The notes: a model not told the origin generated them from the sequence alone. 64,000 nt of DNA from Fretibacter sp964410285 (GCA_964410285.1 CAYPFR010000007.1:124001-188000); one strand, 5' to 3'; positions 1-9,283 are shown, counted from the stretch's first letter. Numbers and translations: made by a program.

Positions 1-1850
1 CATCAGCCGCTGTGCCTTGGGGAATGCTGGACTCGGCTCCAAGCGCCTGAACAAAAGCATCATAGTTTTGAATCAAGTCACGGTTGGCAAAAACCACATC
101 CGTGCTTTGGCCGCGCACAACATCGCCGCGGAAGAAGTCAGAGAAATCGACAACTTCTCCAACGCCCTCGCCCGCAAACTCGGAGTATGGCAGATAGCCG
201 CCGCCCGCCCATGGCGGCGCAACAGCCGCCCAGTTCAGACCCGCAGCGCGGTTGACTTGTTCACGGTCGGCATATCGGGCCCCGAATTTAACAGAGTCGA
301 ACCAGCCATCATTGGCAAATTCATACTCAACATCACCGCGAAGTGCGTACATATCACCTTCATTGTCCGCAAACTCATCGGCCGCAAACAAGAGGTTCGC
401 ATTAGTCGGATCAGAAAGATCACCACTTGTCGGCGCGCCGCCGCCCTCACGGCGGAGGGGGTTATTGGCCAGATTTGGACGTAGGATGATTGAAGGATTA
501 TTGATATCTGCATTCAACTCGAAATCAGAGAAGAACCGCGTACCAACCCAAAGGCGGTCGCGTGTAAATTCTGCACTGGTCACGTGACCGTCAAGCTGAA
601 CATAAAGCTGATCGGTTGGACGCCACTTGATGTTAAGGCTCAGATCGTCTGTTTTCGAACGGTCAACCTGATTAATGCCCAAATTGGTAAAGGGCGCGCC
701 GGCCGCGCCGGTCCAATCACGGAGATTGTTTGAAATCACGCCGGATTCGTAAAGGCCCGTAACCGCTTGTGTCATTTCGCATGTCGGATTGGCAGGCGTT
801 GGGTCGTTACCACCCTGACACTGCGGCAGGCCAGAAGAGGTAAAGGGCGTTGTCGTAAGGTTAGCAACTTCGAACTGGTTCCAGCTCTCCCCATCTGGGA
901 AAAACTCGAGTGTGCGCTCATCGCTGTCTGTGTCATTTTCAATAAGCGAGTATTTCGCCGTGATCTGAAGATCGCCGGAGTTATCACGCCATTGACCTGC
1001 GATATAATAGCTATCACGCTGGCGGTTAACTTCATTAGTACGAAGCTGGAAACCGCCCGGCAGGCCGATTGTTTCTCCGCCTGTTTGGAAAGGTACGACT
1101 TGGCCAATCTGGAAGCCGTGAAGCTCAGATTTCAGCTCTGATGAAGAGAAAGAGCCCAAAAGACCGAATTCACCGTTCGCCGTATCCCAGCGGTTGCCGA
1201 GAATGGCACTGAATTCAGGTGAGAAGGCATCACGGAGATCAGTGTAAGTCCCGTCAACCGAGAATTGCGCTAAGACGCCGTCCTGATCGAATGGCTCAAG
1301 CGTGCGCAGGTTGATCGACCCGCCAATACCGCCTTCAATCAGGTCAGCAGAGGTGTTTTTATAAACGTCAACACCGCCGATGAGCTCTGGCGGGACTGTA
1401 CCAAAATCCAAAGCCCGGCCGCCATTCGCGGAGAATGTGTCGCGTCCGTTAAATTCAGACCGCACCAAGGACAGGCCGCGGATAAGGTTGCCGCCGCCTT
1501 CTGGGGACGGAAAGTCACCGCCATTGCTGTTGGTTACGTCAAAACGTTGCGCGACAACGCCCGGCACGCGGGACAAAGCTTCGGCAACGGAGAGATCAGG
1601 AAGCGTGGAAACGTCCGACGCTGTGATAGAGTCGATAGCCGTGTCGGCATTACGCTTAATGTCACGTGCCGCTTTAAGAGACTGGCGAATGCCCGTGGCA
1701 ATTATTTCATCTTCTTCGTTTAATGTTTGCGGATCACTATCTTGGGCATATGCCGTAGGGACAAAAGCCAAAGCGGCAACAAGAGCCGTTGTTCCAAGCA
1801 AAGATAATTTGCTGAGATGATCTAATTTAGTCATTGATTTCGATTTCACT
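1..1850 (-). CDS. TonB-dependent receptor (partial, C-terminus beyond left edge)
   Basis: Outer-membrane receptor that would import a ligand with TonB/ExbBD energy. Only about 616 codons are in the window; members usually have 800-1000 residues, so the last barrel strands lie left of position 1. Residues 1-35 form a signal peptide ending PTAYA; DEIIATG (about 47-53) resembles a TonB box. The plug follows, with the stretches SVAEALSRVPGV, GRDTFSANGG and EGGIGGSINLRT, typical of the Caulobacter/Xanthomonas receptor subfamily linked to carbohydrate loci. The GTG at 1850 is preferred because GGGAGA lies 7 nt upstream; ATG at 1835 is in frame but has no well-spaced ribosome site. It is divergent from the halogenase operon, with an operator palindrome in its promoter. 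The ligand is unknown; a glycan or glycoside is an inference. Confidence 0.9.
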
Positions 1851-1949
1851 GATATTTCTCCCTGATGCCTGTTTGGCTTTTGACACTATTATTATATCTG
1901 AAGGCGAAAGAATCTACCTTCAAAATCTATATAAACGTAAATCGCATTC

Positions 1950-1963
1950 TGACAGCGCTGTCA
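1950..1963. promoter_or_regulatory. LacI-family-type operator palindrome
   Basis: Perfect 14-bp palindrome TGACAGCGCTGTCA with a central CG, the layout of LacI/GalR-family operators. It overlaps the TTGACA -35 of the receptor promoter, so a bound protein would block transcription. The same core with one changed outer base occurs at 9285-9298 before the CBM-like gene. No LacI-family gene is in the window, so the regulator is inferred. Confidence 0.65.
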
Positions 1964-2079
1964 AATAAAGTTACAATTTTGTGATCAACACGTGCTGAAG
2001 CAAAACAGGTCTAGCGGACGGAAGACGGCGGGAGCACGGGCTGCGCGGCATTTTCGCAAATTTCATAAAACTTAGCGCC

Positions 2080-2118
2080 CTACCGCTAGCGTAAAGCAGA
2101 ATTTTACGTTAGCGGTAG
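2080..2118. repeat. Inverted repeat upstream of halogenase operon
   Basis: Arms CTACCGCTAGCGTAAA (2080-2095) and TTTACGTTAGCGGTAG (2103-2118) pair at 15 of 16 positions around a 7-nt loop. It ends 32 nt before the first halogenase start, so it could be an operator or a leader hairpin. There is no T-run after it, which argues against a terminator. Confidence 0.6.
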
Positions 2119-2150
2119 CGCGTTGAGAGCGTTAAGGGCCAGATATATCT

Positions 2151-3686
2151 ATGCATATTAAGGACATCTGTATTGTTGGCGGCGGAACGGCAGGCTGGAT
2201 GACAGCCGCAGGTTTATCAAACAAATTCAAAGACTTAAATATTTCGATCACCTTAATCGAGTCGGATGAGATTGGCACGGTCGGCGTTGGAGAAGCCACG
2301 CTGCCCCATATTCGGTTTTTTAATGAAGCTCTGGGCATTGACGAGCGGGAATTTATGCGCGCCACCCGCGCGACCTTTAAACTTGGCATTGAATTTCGGG
2401 ATTGGGGCGCGGTTGGCGACCATTATATCCACCCATTTGGCGACTATGGCAGACCCATGGAGTCTGTGGACTTTCATCATTTTTGGCTCCGACTGTTGCA
2501 AAATGGTCACAAATCCAGCCTCGATGATTACGCCTTTCCTGTGCTTGCAGCTGAAGCGGGTAAATTTCAAATGCCCGGCAAAGACCTCTCGAAAATTGGG
2601 TCCAACTTTGGCTATGCCTATCAATTTGACTCGAGTCTTTATGCAAAGTTTTTACGCAAATATTGTGAAAATAACGGCGTGCGCCGTATAGAAGGCAAAG
2701 TCGTCAAGACGGGCCTCGCGGCGCAAACAGGTTTTGTCAAAACGCTCACACTTGAGGATGGCCAGACATTTGAAGCCGACCTCTTTATTGATTGTTCTGG
2801 CTTTCGCGGCGTCCTCATTGAGCAAGAACTCGGCACGGGTTATGAGGACTGGAGTGAATGGTTGCCATGTAACCGCGCGGTTGCCGCTGCCTGCGAGTCG
2901 CGCGGGCCCAGCCTTCCCTACACGCGCGCCAGCGCGCGCAGCGCTGGCTGGCAATGGCGCATCCCCTTGCAGCACCGCACAGGCAATGGTTATGTGTATT
3001 GGGACGCCCATATCTCGGATGACGAAGCAGCTAGCCAGCTTATGAGCACGCTTGAAGGCCCCGCCATAAGCGATCCCAAGCAGCTCTATTTTAAAACCGG
3101 CAAGAGAAAAAAGCTTTGGAACAAAAATGTTGTAGCTATTGGTCTATCGGGTGGTTTTCTGGAACCGCTGGAATCAACCTCTATTCACCTGATCCAGCAA
3201 GGCATTACGGCCCTGATTGAGCTCTTCCCAGATAAAAACTTCCATGAGAGCGATGCCGCCGAATATAACCGCCGCATGGATCTAGATTTTGACCGCGTGC
3301 GCGATTTTTTGCTGCTTCACTATACGGCTACGCAGCGCGATGACAGCGAGATGTGGCGCTATTTCCGTAACATGACCCTGCCCGATAGCTTGCAAGAGCG
3401 GCTGGAGGCATGGTCCGCGCGCGGCTATATATTGCGCTATGAGCACGGAGTCTTTTTGCCGCCGAGCTGGGTTGCGGTGATGGTCGGACAAAACCTTATG
3501 CCCAGCGGCTATGACCCGCGCGCCAACAAGCCTTCGCTGGAGACGCTCCAACAGACGATGGAGGACATTGCTGCCCAAAGCCGCGCCGCCGTGGAGGCCA
3601 CACCCGATCACGGACGCTTTCTGATCGCTTACGGCGCGAGTATAGAGCAGGAGGTCGGCGCGGTGTCTCGGGAGCCCGCTAAGTGA
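2151..3686 (+). CDS. Flavin-dependent halogenase (tryptophan halogenase family), copy 1
   Basis: FADH2-dependent halogenase of the PrnA/RebH superfamily, expected to make HOCl/HOBr at the flavin and pass it to a substrate lysine. The 511 residues show the FAD loop GGGTAGW (10-16), the catalytic lysine in TFKLGIEF (K77), the signature GWQWRIP (266-272) and the glutamate of EPLEST (E341). Length is normal for the family. It is first of four codirectional halogenase-family genes; a 49-nt gap separates it from the next. Receptor-linked members of this clade from Brevundimonas (BrvH) and Xanthomonas are reported to brominate free indole; the natural substrate is unknown, so tryptophan should not be assumed. 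The ribosome site is weak (AAGGG 13 nt upstream). Confidence 0.92.
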   Translation: MHIKDICIVGGGTAGWMTAAGLSNKFKDLNISITLIESDEIGTVGVGEATLPHIRFFNEALGIDEREFMRATRATFKLGIEFRDWGAVGDHYIHPFGDYGRPMESVDFHHFWLRLLQNGHKSSLDDYAFPVLAAEAGKFQMPGKDLSKIGSNFGYAYQFDSSLYAKFLRKYCENNGVRRIEGKVVKTGLAAQTGFVKTLTLEDGQTFEADLFIDCSGFRGVLIEQELGTGYEDWSEWLPCNRAVAAACESRGPSLPYTRASARSAGWQWRIPLQHRTGNGYVYWDAHISDDEAASQLMSTLEGPAISDPKQLYFKTGKRKKLWNKNVVAIGLSGGFLEPLESTSIHLIQQGITALIELFPDKNFHESDAAEYNRRMDLDFDRVRDFLLLHYTATQRDDSEMWRYFRNMTLPDSLQERLEAWSARGYILRYEHGVFLPPSWVAVMVGQNLMPSGYDPRANKPSLETLQQTMEDIAAQSRAAVEATPDHGRFLIAYGASIEQEVGAVSREPAK

Positions 3687-3735
3687 TGCCCGCCCAAGAC
3701 ATAATAGGCGTCCATTTTGGCCGAAAGCCGCCCTC

Positions 3736-5310
3736 ATGACCCGCCGAGGCCTAGATCATATCTTGGTTTACGGAGGCGGCCTCGCCGGCGCGATGAGCAC
3801 CGCCGCCTTGCGCGCTAAATTACCTGAGAGCGTGAAAATAACATGGCTGCAAGAGGCAGATGACGCATCCCAGAAGCATGATATATTTTACGGCTCGGTG
3901 AGCAGTCCCTCTAGCTATGATTTCCTGCGCGGCTTTGATCTGCTGGAGCCTGAACTGTTAATGAGCAGCGATACAGCTTTTTCCTTTGGGACGCATTACC
4001 AGAATTGGGGGCCTGCGGCGCGCAGCTGGATTCAAAGCTTTCATATTCCTCTGCCGCTCTACGGGGGCGTGGGATTCCACCATTATGTCATGCAGCAAAA
4101 GCTCTCGGCGGGGCATGTCCTCACTGACAATCCCCTTGAGCCTTATATCATGCCTGCGGCGGCGGCCTATAAGGGCGTGTTTGCCCATCCGCCCGAGGGA
4201 CGCAAAATCCCGCTTGCAAGCGCGGAATATGGCTATCATTTCTCTGCCGACAGTCTTGTTAAGCTCATAAGGGCAAAGCTGGAAACACCGGGCATCACCC
4301 ACATAAACAACGACATCGCGCAAATACAGACCAGCGGCGAGGGCGGCGCACAGACCATAGCCGCGATTGCGCTGCAAAACGGCAAATCCCTCAGCGCCGA
4401 TCTTTATATTGATTGCAGCGGCCCTGCGGCCAAGCTCATGACTGCGCTGCCCGCCGCCGCTGCCGCCCAGCCCAATGCCCCGCCCTCCAATGCCCCGCCG
4501 CGCCGCCTTAAGGCCGCCGCGCGTTTTGAAACCCAAGCCAAACTCGGCCCGCCGCGCCGCCGCCTCATCGCCCATAACTTTGGCTGGCAGTCAGAAACAC
4601 CGCTGCAAGGCCGGCAGCAACATCTAATCATCTACGACCCGGCTTCGCAGGCAGCGGCGCTTGAGGCGCTGGGCGGAGCGCCATCAGAAAGCGCCGAAAT
4701 AGAGATCAAGCGCCTAGATACGCCGTGGCGGGGAAATTGCGCCGCCATTGGCCAAAGCGCCGCCGCGATTGAGCCGCTCACCCCCGCCCCGATGATGATG
4801 CTGCAAGCCGATATTTCGCGCCTGCTTGAGCTTATCCCGGTCGGCGAAGATATGACGATTGAGCGCCGCGAATATAACCGGCGTTTTCGCGGTGATCACG
4901 CCCATGCAGCGCTTTTCGGGGCGGCCTTTTTCGCGGCTAATGCGAAGGCCGGCCCCCGCGCGAGCGGTAATTTGGACCTTGGCTCTCCGTATTGGCGCGC
5001 CGCAAAAGCCTATTATGCACGGGCGGACGCAGACGGAAAACTGCGCGCGAAGCTTACCCAGTTCAAAAGCCGCGGCGCTCTTGTTACATTTGACTGCGAA
5101 CCTTTTAGCCCGCAAGATTGGGTGATGCTGTATTTCGGGCTTGGCCATGATCCCGCGCGATATGACCCACTTGCGGACCGCATGCCAAGCGCGCAAGTTG
5201 AGGCGACGCTCGCACGGATGAAAATGGCAATTGCTCAAATGGCAGAAAAAATGCCGCCTCATCATGTTTATATGACAAACCTCTTGCGTTATCTAAAGGA
5301 ACAAACATGA
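3736..5310 (+). CDS. Degenerate halogenase-family flavoprotein lacking catalytic residues
   Basis: A 524-residue paralogue of its neighbours that keeps the fold markers but not the chemistry. The FAD loop GGGLAG (13-18) and YIDCSG (224-229) remain. The catalytic lysine position of TFKLGIEF reads AFSFGTHY (Ser83). The signature GWQWRIPLQ reads GWQSETPLQ (283-291), losing the second tryptophan. The EPLEST glutamate position reads EPLTPA (Thr349). An alanine/proline-rich insert sits near 238-256. The reading frame is open and its stop overlaps the next start by 4 nt (ATGA), so it is maintained and coupled. It probably binds FAD without halogenating; a partner, reductase-docking or regulatory role is inference. 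Confidence 0.85.
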   Translation: MTRRGLDHILVYGGGLAGAMSTAALRAKLPESVKITWLQEADDASQKHDIFYGSVSSPSSYDFLRGFDLLEPELLMSSDTAFSFGTHYQNWGPAARSWIQSFHIPLPLYGGVGFHHYVMQQKLSAGHVLTDNPLEPYIMPAAAAYKGVFAHPPEGRKIPLASAEYGYHFSADSLVKLIRAKLETPGITHINNDIAQIQTSGEGGAQTIAAIALQNGKSLSADLYIDCSGPAAKLMTALPAAAAAQPNAPPSNAPPRRLKAAARFETQAKLGPPRRRLIAHNFGWQSETPLQGRQQHLIIYDPASQAAALEALGGAPSESAEIEIKRLDTPWRGNCAAIGQSAAAIEPLTPAPMMMLQADISRLLELIPVGEDMTIERREYNRRFRGDHAHAALFGAAFFAANAKAGPRASGNLDLGSPYWRAAKAYYARADADGKLRAKLTQFKSRGALVTFDCEPFSPQDWVMLYFGLGHDPARYDPLADRMPSAQVEATLARMKMAIAQMAEKMPPHHVYMTNLLRYLKEQT

Positions 5311-6848
5311 CAAAGACGCAGGTACCAGATCAAAGCGAGAAAAGCCACACGGGCCTTAAATCGATTGTGATCGTCGGCGGCGGCTCTGCAGGCTGGATGG
5401 CGGCCGCGGCGCTCTCAAGCCTGCTTGATCCTGGCAATATAAATATCACCCTTATCGAATCCGATAAAATTGGCACGATTGGTGTGGGAGAAGCCACCAT
5501 TCCAGATATGATCAATTTTAATGCTATGCTTGGGATTAATGAGGCTGAATTTTTAAAAACGACCCATGGCACGTTTAAGCTCGGGATTGAGTTCATTGAC
5601 TGGGGCCAAAAAGGACAATCCTATATTCACCCCTTCGGCCAGCACGGCGTCGATATGCAGGGCCTTGATTTTCACCAATACTGGCTTCACTCCAAAGCCA
5701 GCGGTGAGGCGGCCCGTTTGCAAGACTATAGCCTCTGCGCGGCGGCAGCACAGAAACACAAATTCATACGCCCTGACCCCAATCCGCGCTCTGTGCTCTC
5801 GCATATACGCTATGCTTATCATATCGACGCTACGCTCTATGCACGATATCTGCGAGACTATGCGCAGGCGCGCGGGGTCACGCGTATTGAAGGCAAGGTT
5901 GAGGACGTAAAGCTCGATTCAGAGAGCGGCGATATTGCGCAGCTAGTGATGGAAAACGCGGAGACGGTTTCAGGGGATTTCTTTTTTGACTGCACGGGCT
6001 TTCGCGCGCTTTTGACGGGAAAAACACTGGGCACGCCCTTTACCGATTGGCGCCACTGGCTTCCATGCGACAGCGCGCAAACGGTGGCCAGCGAGCGGCA
6101 GGGGCCGCTGCTGCCTTATACCAAGGCCACCGCCAAAACTGCGGGCTGGCAGTGGCGCATTCCCACACAGCACCGCACGGGAAATGGTCATATCTATTCT
6201 AGCCAGTATATGAACGATCAAGAGGCCATTGAAGATTTGATGGACGGCCTTGATAGTCCCGCTTTGGGGGACCCGCGCAAAATCAAATTTCGGACCGGCT
6301 GCCGGCAGGCGCTTTGGACGAAAAACTGCATTGCGCTTGGCCTTTCCGCCGGATTTTTGGAGCCACTGGAATCCACCTCGCTTTACTTGATTCAAATGGG
6401 GATTAGCCGCTTTATCAGTCTCTTCCCTGCTGCCAAAACTTCGCCCATCGTGCAGGCGGAATATAACAAGCAAATGCTCAGGGAATTTGAACAAGTCCGC
6501 GACTTTATTATCCTGCACTACAAAGCCACCCAGCGCGATGATAGCGAATTTTGGAATTATTGCCGTCATATGAGCATACCCGATAGCTTGAGCGCTAAGC
6601 TGGATCTATTCAAAGCGGCGGGCCGGATATTTAGATATGACGATGAGCTGTTCACCAAGCCAAGCTGGGTGGCCGTTTGCATTGGGCAAAATTTATATCC
6701 TGACGCTGTTGATCCGATTGTCGCCTCTCTTCCCGCTGAAAAAGTCAACCACAGCCTTGCTTCTATGCGCGGGGCCATGGCGCAGGCGGTTGAGAAAATG
6801 CCCACACATGAAGCGTTCCTCTCGCGTTACGGGGCGGCGGCGACATGA
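5307..6848 (+). CDS. Flavin-dependent halogenase (tryptophan halogenase family), copy 2
   Basis: A 513-residue member with all landmarks: FAD loop GGGSAGW (24-30), catalytic lysine in TFKLGIEF (K91), GWQWRIP and the EPLEST glutamate. Its first codons overlap the previous stop by 4 nt and its own stop overlaps the next start, so translation is coupled across three genes. It resembles copies 1 and 3 closely in the core and differs mainly at the ends and in the loop after GWQWRIP (TQHRTGNGHIY). Substrate and halide preference cannot be read from sequence. Confidence 0.92.
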   Translation: MTKTQVPDQSEKSHTGLKSIVIVGGGSAGWMAAAALSSLLDPGNINITLIESDKIGTIGVGEATIPDMINFNAMLGINEAEFLKTTHGTFKLGIEFIDWGQKGQSYIHPFGQHGVDMQGLDFHQYWLHSKASGEAARLQDYSLCAAAAQKHKFIRPDPNPRSVLSHIRYAYHIDATLYARYLRDYAQARGVTRIEGKVEDVKLDSESGDIAQLVMENAETVSGDFFFDCTGFRALLTGKTLGTPFTDWRHWLPCDSAQTVASERQGPLLPYTKATAKTAGWQWRIPTQHRTGNGHIYSSQYMNDQEAIEDLMDGLDSPALGDPRKIKFRTGCRQALWTKNCIALGLSAGFLEPLESTSLYLIQMGISRFISLFPAAKTSPIVQAEYNKQMLREFEQVRDFIILHYKATQRDDSEFWNYCRHMSIPDSLSAKLDLFKAAGRIFRYDDELFTKPSWVAVCIGQNLYPDAVDPIVASLPAEKVNHSLASMRGAMAQAVEKMPTHEAFLSRYGAAAT

Positions 6849-8398
6849 CACAGACATCACAAAACAGCCGCGGCGCGGATGACCTCAAGATTAAGAAAAT
6901 CGTCATTGTAGGCGGCGGCACAGCAGGGTGGATGGCGGCGGCGGCGCTCTCGCGGTTGATTACGGATAAAGATATTACCCTGACTTTGATCGAATCCGAG
7001 GCCATCGGCACGGTCGGGGTCGGTGAAGCCACCATCCCCCATATCGCCTATTTCAACCAGCTTCTTGGTCTAGATGAAAATGATTTTGTCAGACAAACTC
7101 AGGCAACTTTCAAGCTCGGGATTGAATTTGTCGATTGGGGCCGCCTTGGCGAGTCATATATTCATCCGTTTGGCGAATATGGTATGCCAATGGACGGGCT
7201 GCGATTTCATCACTTCTGGCACCGCTACCAAAACATGGGCAAAGCCTTGCCGCTGGATGATTACTGCTTGCAAATCCGCGCCGCCAAGGCAGGCAAGTTT
7301 CAGCGCCCGGACATGAGCCTGAAAAACTCACCGCTTAAATCTATTGTCTATGCCTATCAATTTGATGCGTCGCTCTATGCCAAATTCATGCGCCAATTTG
7401 CGCAGGCGCGCGGCGTATCCCGCATTGAAGGGCGCATCACACATGCCGATCAAGACCCGCAAAGCGGGCACATCAGCGCGGTAACCCTAGAGGATGGTAG
7501 ACGGCAAAGCGGTGATCTTTTCATTGATTGTTCGGGCTTTCGCGGGCTGTTGATCGAGCAAACGCTCAAAACGGGTTATGAGGACTGGAGCGCCCATCTG
7601 CCCTGTGACCGCGCGGTCGCGCGCGCCTGTAAATCTGCCGGCGATCCCATTCCCTATACCCGCGCCACCGCCAAAGCGGCGGGCTGGCAATGGCGTATCC
7701 CGCTGCAATCCCGCCTTGGCAACGGGCATGTGTACTGCTCTGAATATATTAGCGATGAGCAAGCGCTCAGCACGCTAAATGCAGGACTGGACGGTGCGCC
7801 TATTTCCGAGCCAAATTTCCTGCGTTTCAAAACCGGCATTCGCAAGAAAACATGGCATAAAAATGTGATCGCGCTGGGGCTCGCGGCAGGCTTTCTCGAA
7901 CCCCTTGAATCGACTTCTATTCATCTTATTCAAACGGCCATCGCCCGCTTGATGGCGAGCTTCCCCGATAAGAACTTTTCACCGGCCAATATTGATTATT
8001 TTAATGCCCGTACCCAGCAGGAATATGAACAAGTCCGAGATTTCCTGATCCTGCATTACTACGCCACCGAGCGCGAGGACACGCCGTTCTGGCGCTATTG
8101 TAAAAACATGGATATTCCGCAAAGCCTCAACGACCGCATCGCGCTTTATAAAGCCAATGCCCGTCTTTACCGTCACGATAATGAAGTCTTTGGCGAGACG
8201 AGCTGGCTCTCGGTTATGCACGGGCAGGGCCTTAACCCCGAGAGTTACCATCCTATGGCTGATAGTTTGCCGGAAAAAGAGCTGCACGCGCGCATGACGC
8301 AGATAGATCAAGTGACATCAGCCTGCCTTGATCATATGCCCCTGCATATGGATTTTATAAATGCCAATTGCAAAGCCTCGGCGGCCGAGCAAAGCTAA
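6845..8398 (+). CDS. Flavin-dependent halogenase (tryptophan halogenase family), copy 3
   Basis: A 517-residue protein with FAD loop GGGTAGW (23-29), catalytic lysine in TFKLGIEF (K90), GWQWRIPLQ and EPLEST, so it should be active. It starts in a 4-nt ATGA overlap with copy 2 and closes the halogenase series. A weak hairpin plus T-run follows at 8439-8456. Like its neighbours it will need a flavin reductase; none is encoded in this window. Confidence 0.92.
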   Translation: MTQTSQNSRGADDLKIKKIVIVGGGTAGWMAAAALSRLITDKDITLTLIESEAIGTVGVGEATIPHIAYFNQLLGLDENDFVRQTQATFKLGIEFVDWGRLGESYIHPFGEYGMPMDGLRFHHFWHRYQNMGKALPLDDYCLQIRAAKAGKFQRPDMSLKNSPLKSIVYAYQFDASLYAKFMRQFAQARGVSRIEGRITHADQDPQSGHISAVTLEDGRRQSGDLFIDCSGFRGLLIEQTLKTGYEDWSAHLPCDRAVARACKSAGDPIPYTRATAKAAGWQWRIPLQSRLGNGHVYCSEYISDEQALSTLNAGLDGAPISEPNFLRFKTGIRKKTWHKNVIALGLAAGFLEPLESTSIHLIQTAIARLMASFPDKNFSPANIDYFNARTQQEYEQVRDFLILHYYATEREDTPFWRYCKNMDIPQSLNDRIALYKANARLYRHDNEVFGETSWLSVMHGQGLNPESYHPMADSLPEKELHARMTQIDQVTSACLDHMPLHMDFINANCKASAAEQS

Positions 8399-8438
8399 GC
8401 TGGTAAACGCTGCTGTATTTTGGGAGTTGACGTGCCCT

Positions 8439-8456
8439 ACCCTCTTGGGGTTTTTT
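8439..8456 (+). terminator. Weak terminator-like hairpin after halogenase operon
   Basis: ACCC (8439-8442) pairs with GGGT (8448-8451) around TCTTG, followed by a run of six T. The stem is only 4 bp, so termination is probably partial and the TPR gene may be read through. Confidence 0.35.
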
Positions 8457-8503
8457 AGAGACGCCAATTGAATGTAAAACCAAGCTATGCAGATCAGAGG
8501 ACT

Positions 8504-9232
8504 ATGAACCGGAAGACTATAAATATGAAAATACGCACACGTCTAACCTTAAGCGCGGCCATCGCATTTTCTTTATCTCTGCCCGCGAGCGCCCAGAGCA
8601 TTACACAAGAGGGCGCAATTGAAGATGAGGTTGTCGCAACAGGCACCTTACAGCGCGACCCGGCAATGTCCGCCTTTCTGGCAGGTGATTTTGTCACCGC
8701 AGAGATCGAGTTTAAACGCAATGCTTTTTGCGCCTTGCGCGCAGAGCGGGGCTTTAGTTCAGGCGTAGAAGCCGCGCGCGAGAGCAGCCTTCGCACAGAG
8801 CTTTCCGCCGGAGGAAATAGCGCGGCCCAGCCCGTTGACGGACAAGGCGGGGCCGGCGCGGGCGCAGGGATTAACGTGCCCACCGCCGCGCCGTCGGCAG
8901 GACTTAATTTTACTGATCGCCAAAAAGACGAAGATGCCCAGCGCCGGACCTGTAATGAGCGCGGGTTTCAGCTTTATATGACTGGGCTTTCCCAAATCAA
9001 GCTAGGGAAAAACAAGGACGCGAAAGAGAGCCTCACACGGGCGGTTGTGCTGCGTAAATCCATTTATGATGCCCATTTCCGCCTTGGCCTTTTGGAATAT
9101 CAAGACGGCAATATCAAAAAAGCCAAACAGCAATATAAAAAGCTCAGAAAGCTGGAAGCCAGATGTAAGCGCTGTGACTATCGGGATGATATCACCGAGC
9201 AAGCGGATTATCTTGAAAACCTTTTAAAGTAA
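8504..9232 (+). CDS. Secreted tetratricopeptide-like protein
   Basis: About 242 residues with a signal peptide (hydrophobic LTLSAAIAFSLSLPASAQ), so exported to the periplasm or beyond. A low-complexity Gly/Ala linker lies mid-protein (GGAGAGAG), and the C-terminal third has TPR-like helices around FQLYMTGLSQIKLGKNKDAK and FRLGLLEYQDGNIKKAKQQY. It ends with a CKRC pair. The start is uncertain: ATG 8504 has GAGG 3 nt upstream, ATG 8525 has GGAAG 9 nt upstream and gives the neatest signal peptide, and a TTG at 8468 is also open. Its position after the halogenases suggests a role in the same uptake system, perhaps as a scaffold; no specific function is known to me. Confidence 0.75.
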   Translation: MNRKTINMKIRTRLTLSAAIAFSLSLPASAQSITQEGAIEDEVVATGTLQRDPAMSAFLAGDFVTAEIEFKRNAFCALRAERGFSSGVEAARESSLRTELSAGGNSAAQPVDGQGGAGAGAGINVPTAAPSAGLNFTDRQKDEDAQRRTCNERGFQLYMTGLSQIKLGKNKDAKESLTRAVVLRKSIYDAHFRLGLLEYQDGNIKKAKQQYKKLRKLEARCKRCDYRDDITEQADYLENLLK

Positions 9233-9283
9233 CGCGGCCCTTTACGAAGATTTCATCGGGGTCAGCGGCGCTGCGATTGCAAA

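Larger units (their letters stand above)
1851..2150. promoter_or_regulatory. Divergent intergenic region between receptor and halogenase operon
   Basis: These 300 bases hold no gene. They carry the palindromic operator at 1950-1963 overlapping a TTGACA -35 element for the receptor (minus strand, 1964-1959; a poor -10, TTTACG, follows after 17 nt), and a long inverted repeat at 2080-2118 just before the halogenase start. The stretch between (1981-2075) shows nothing I can assign. Confidence 0.6.

Noticed and set aside
17..484. Plus-strand open frames in 17-1820
   Set aside because: They are antisense to the TonB-dependent receptor, whose minus-strand frame carries family motifs throughout.
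4441..4575. Alanine/proline-rich, GC-rich repeat-like stretch in the degenerate halogenase
   Set aside because: Short GCC/CCG-type codon runs look like a low-complexity linker, not a true DNA repeat or insertion.
5970..6569. Long open frames antisense to the halogenases (also 2253-2624, 4714-5265 and 3958-4575)
   Set aside because: They mirror the coding frame of conserved genes, have no ribosome site, and their translations show no domain; GC-rich antisense openness explains them.
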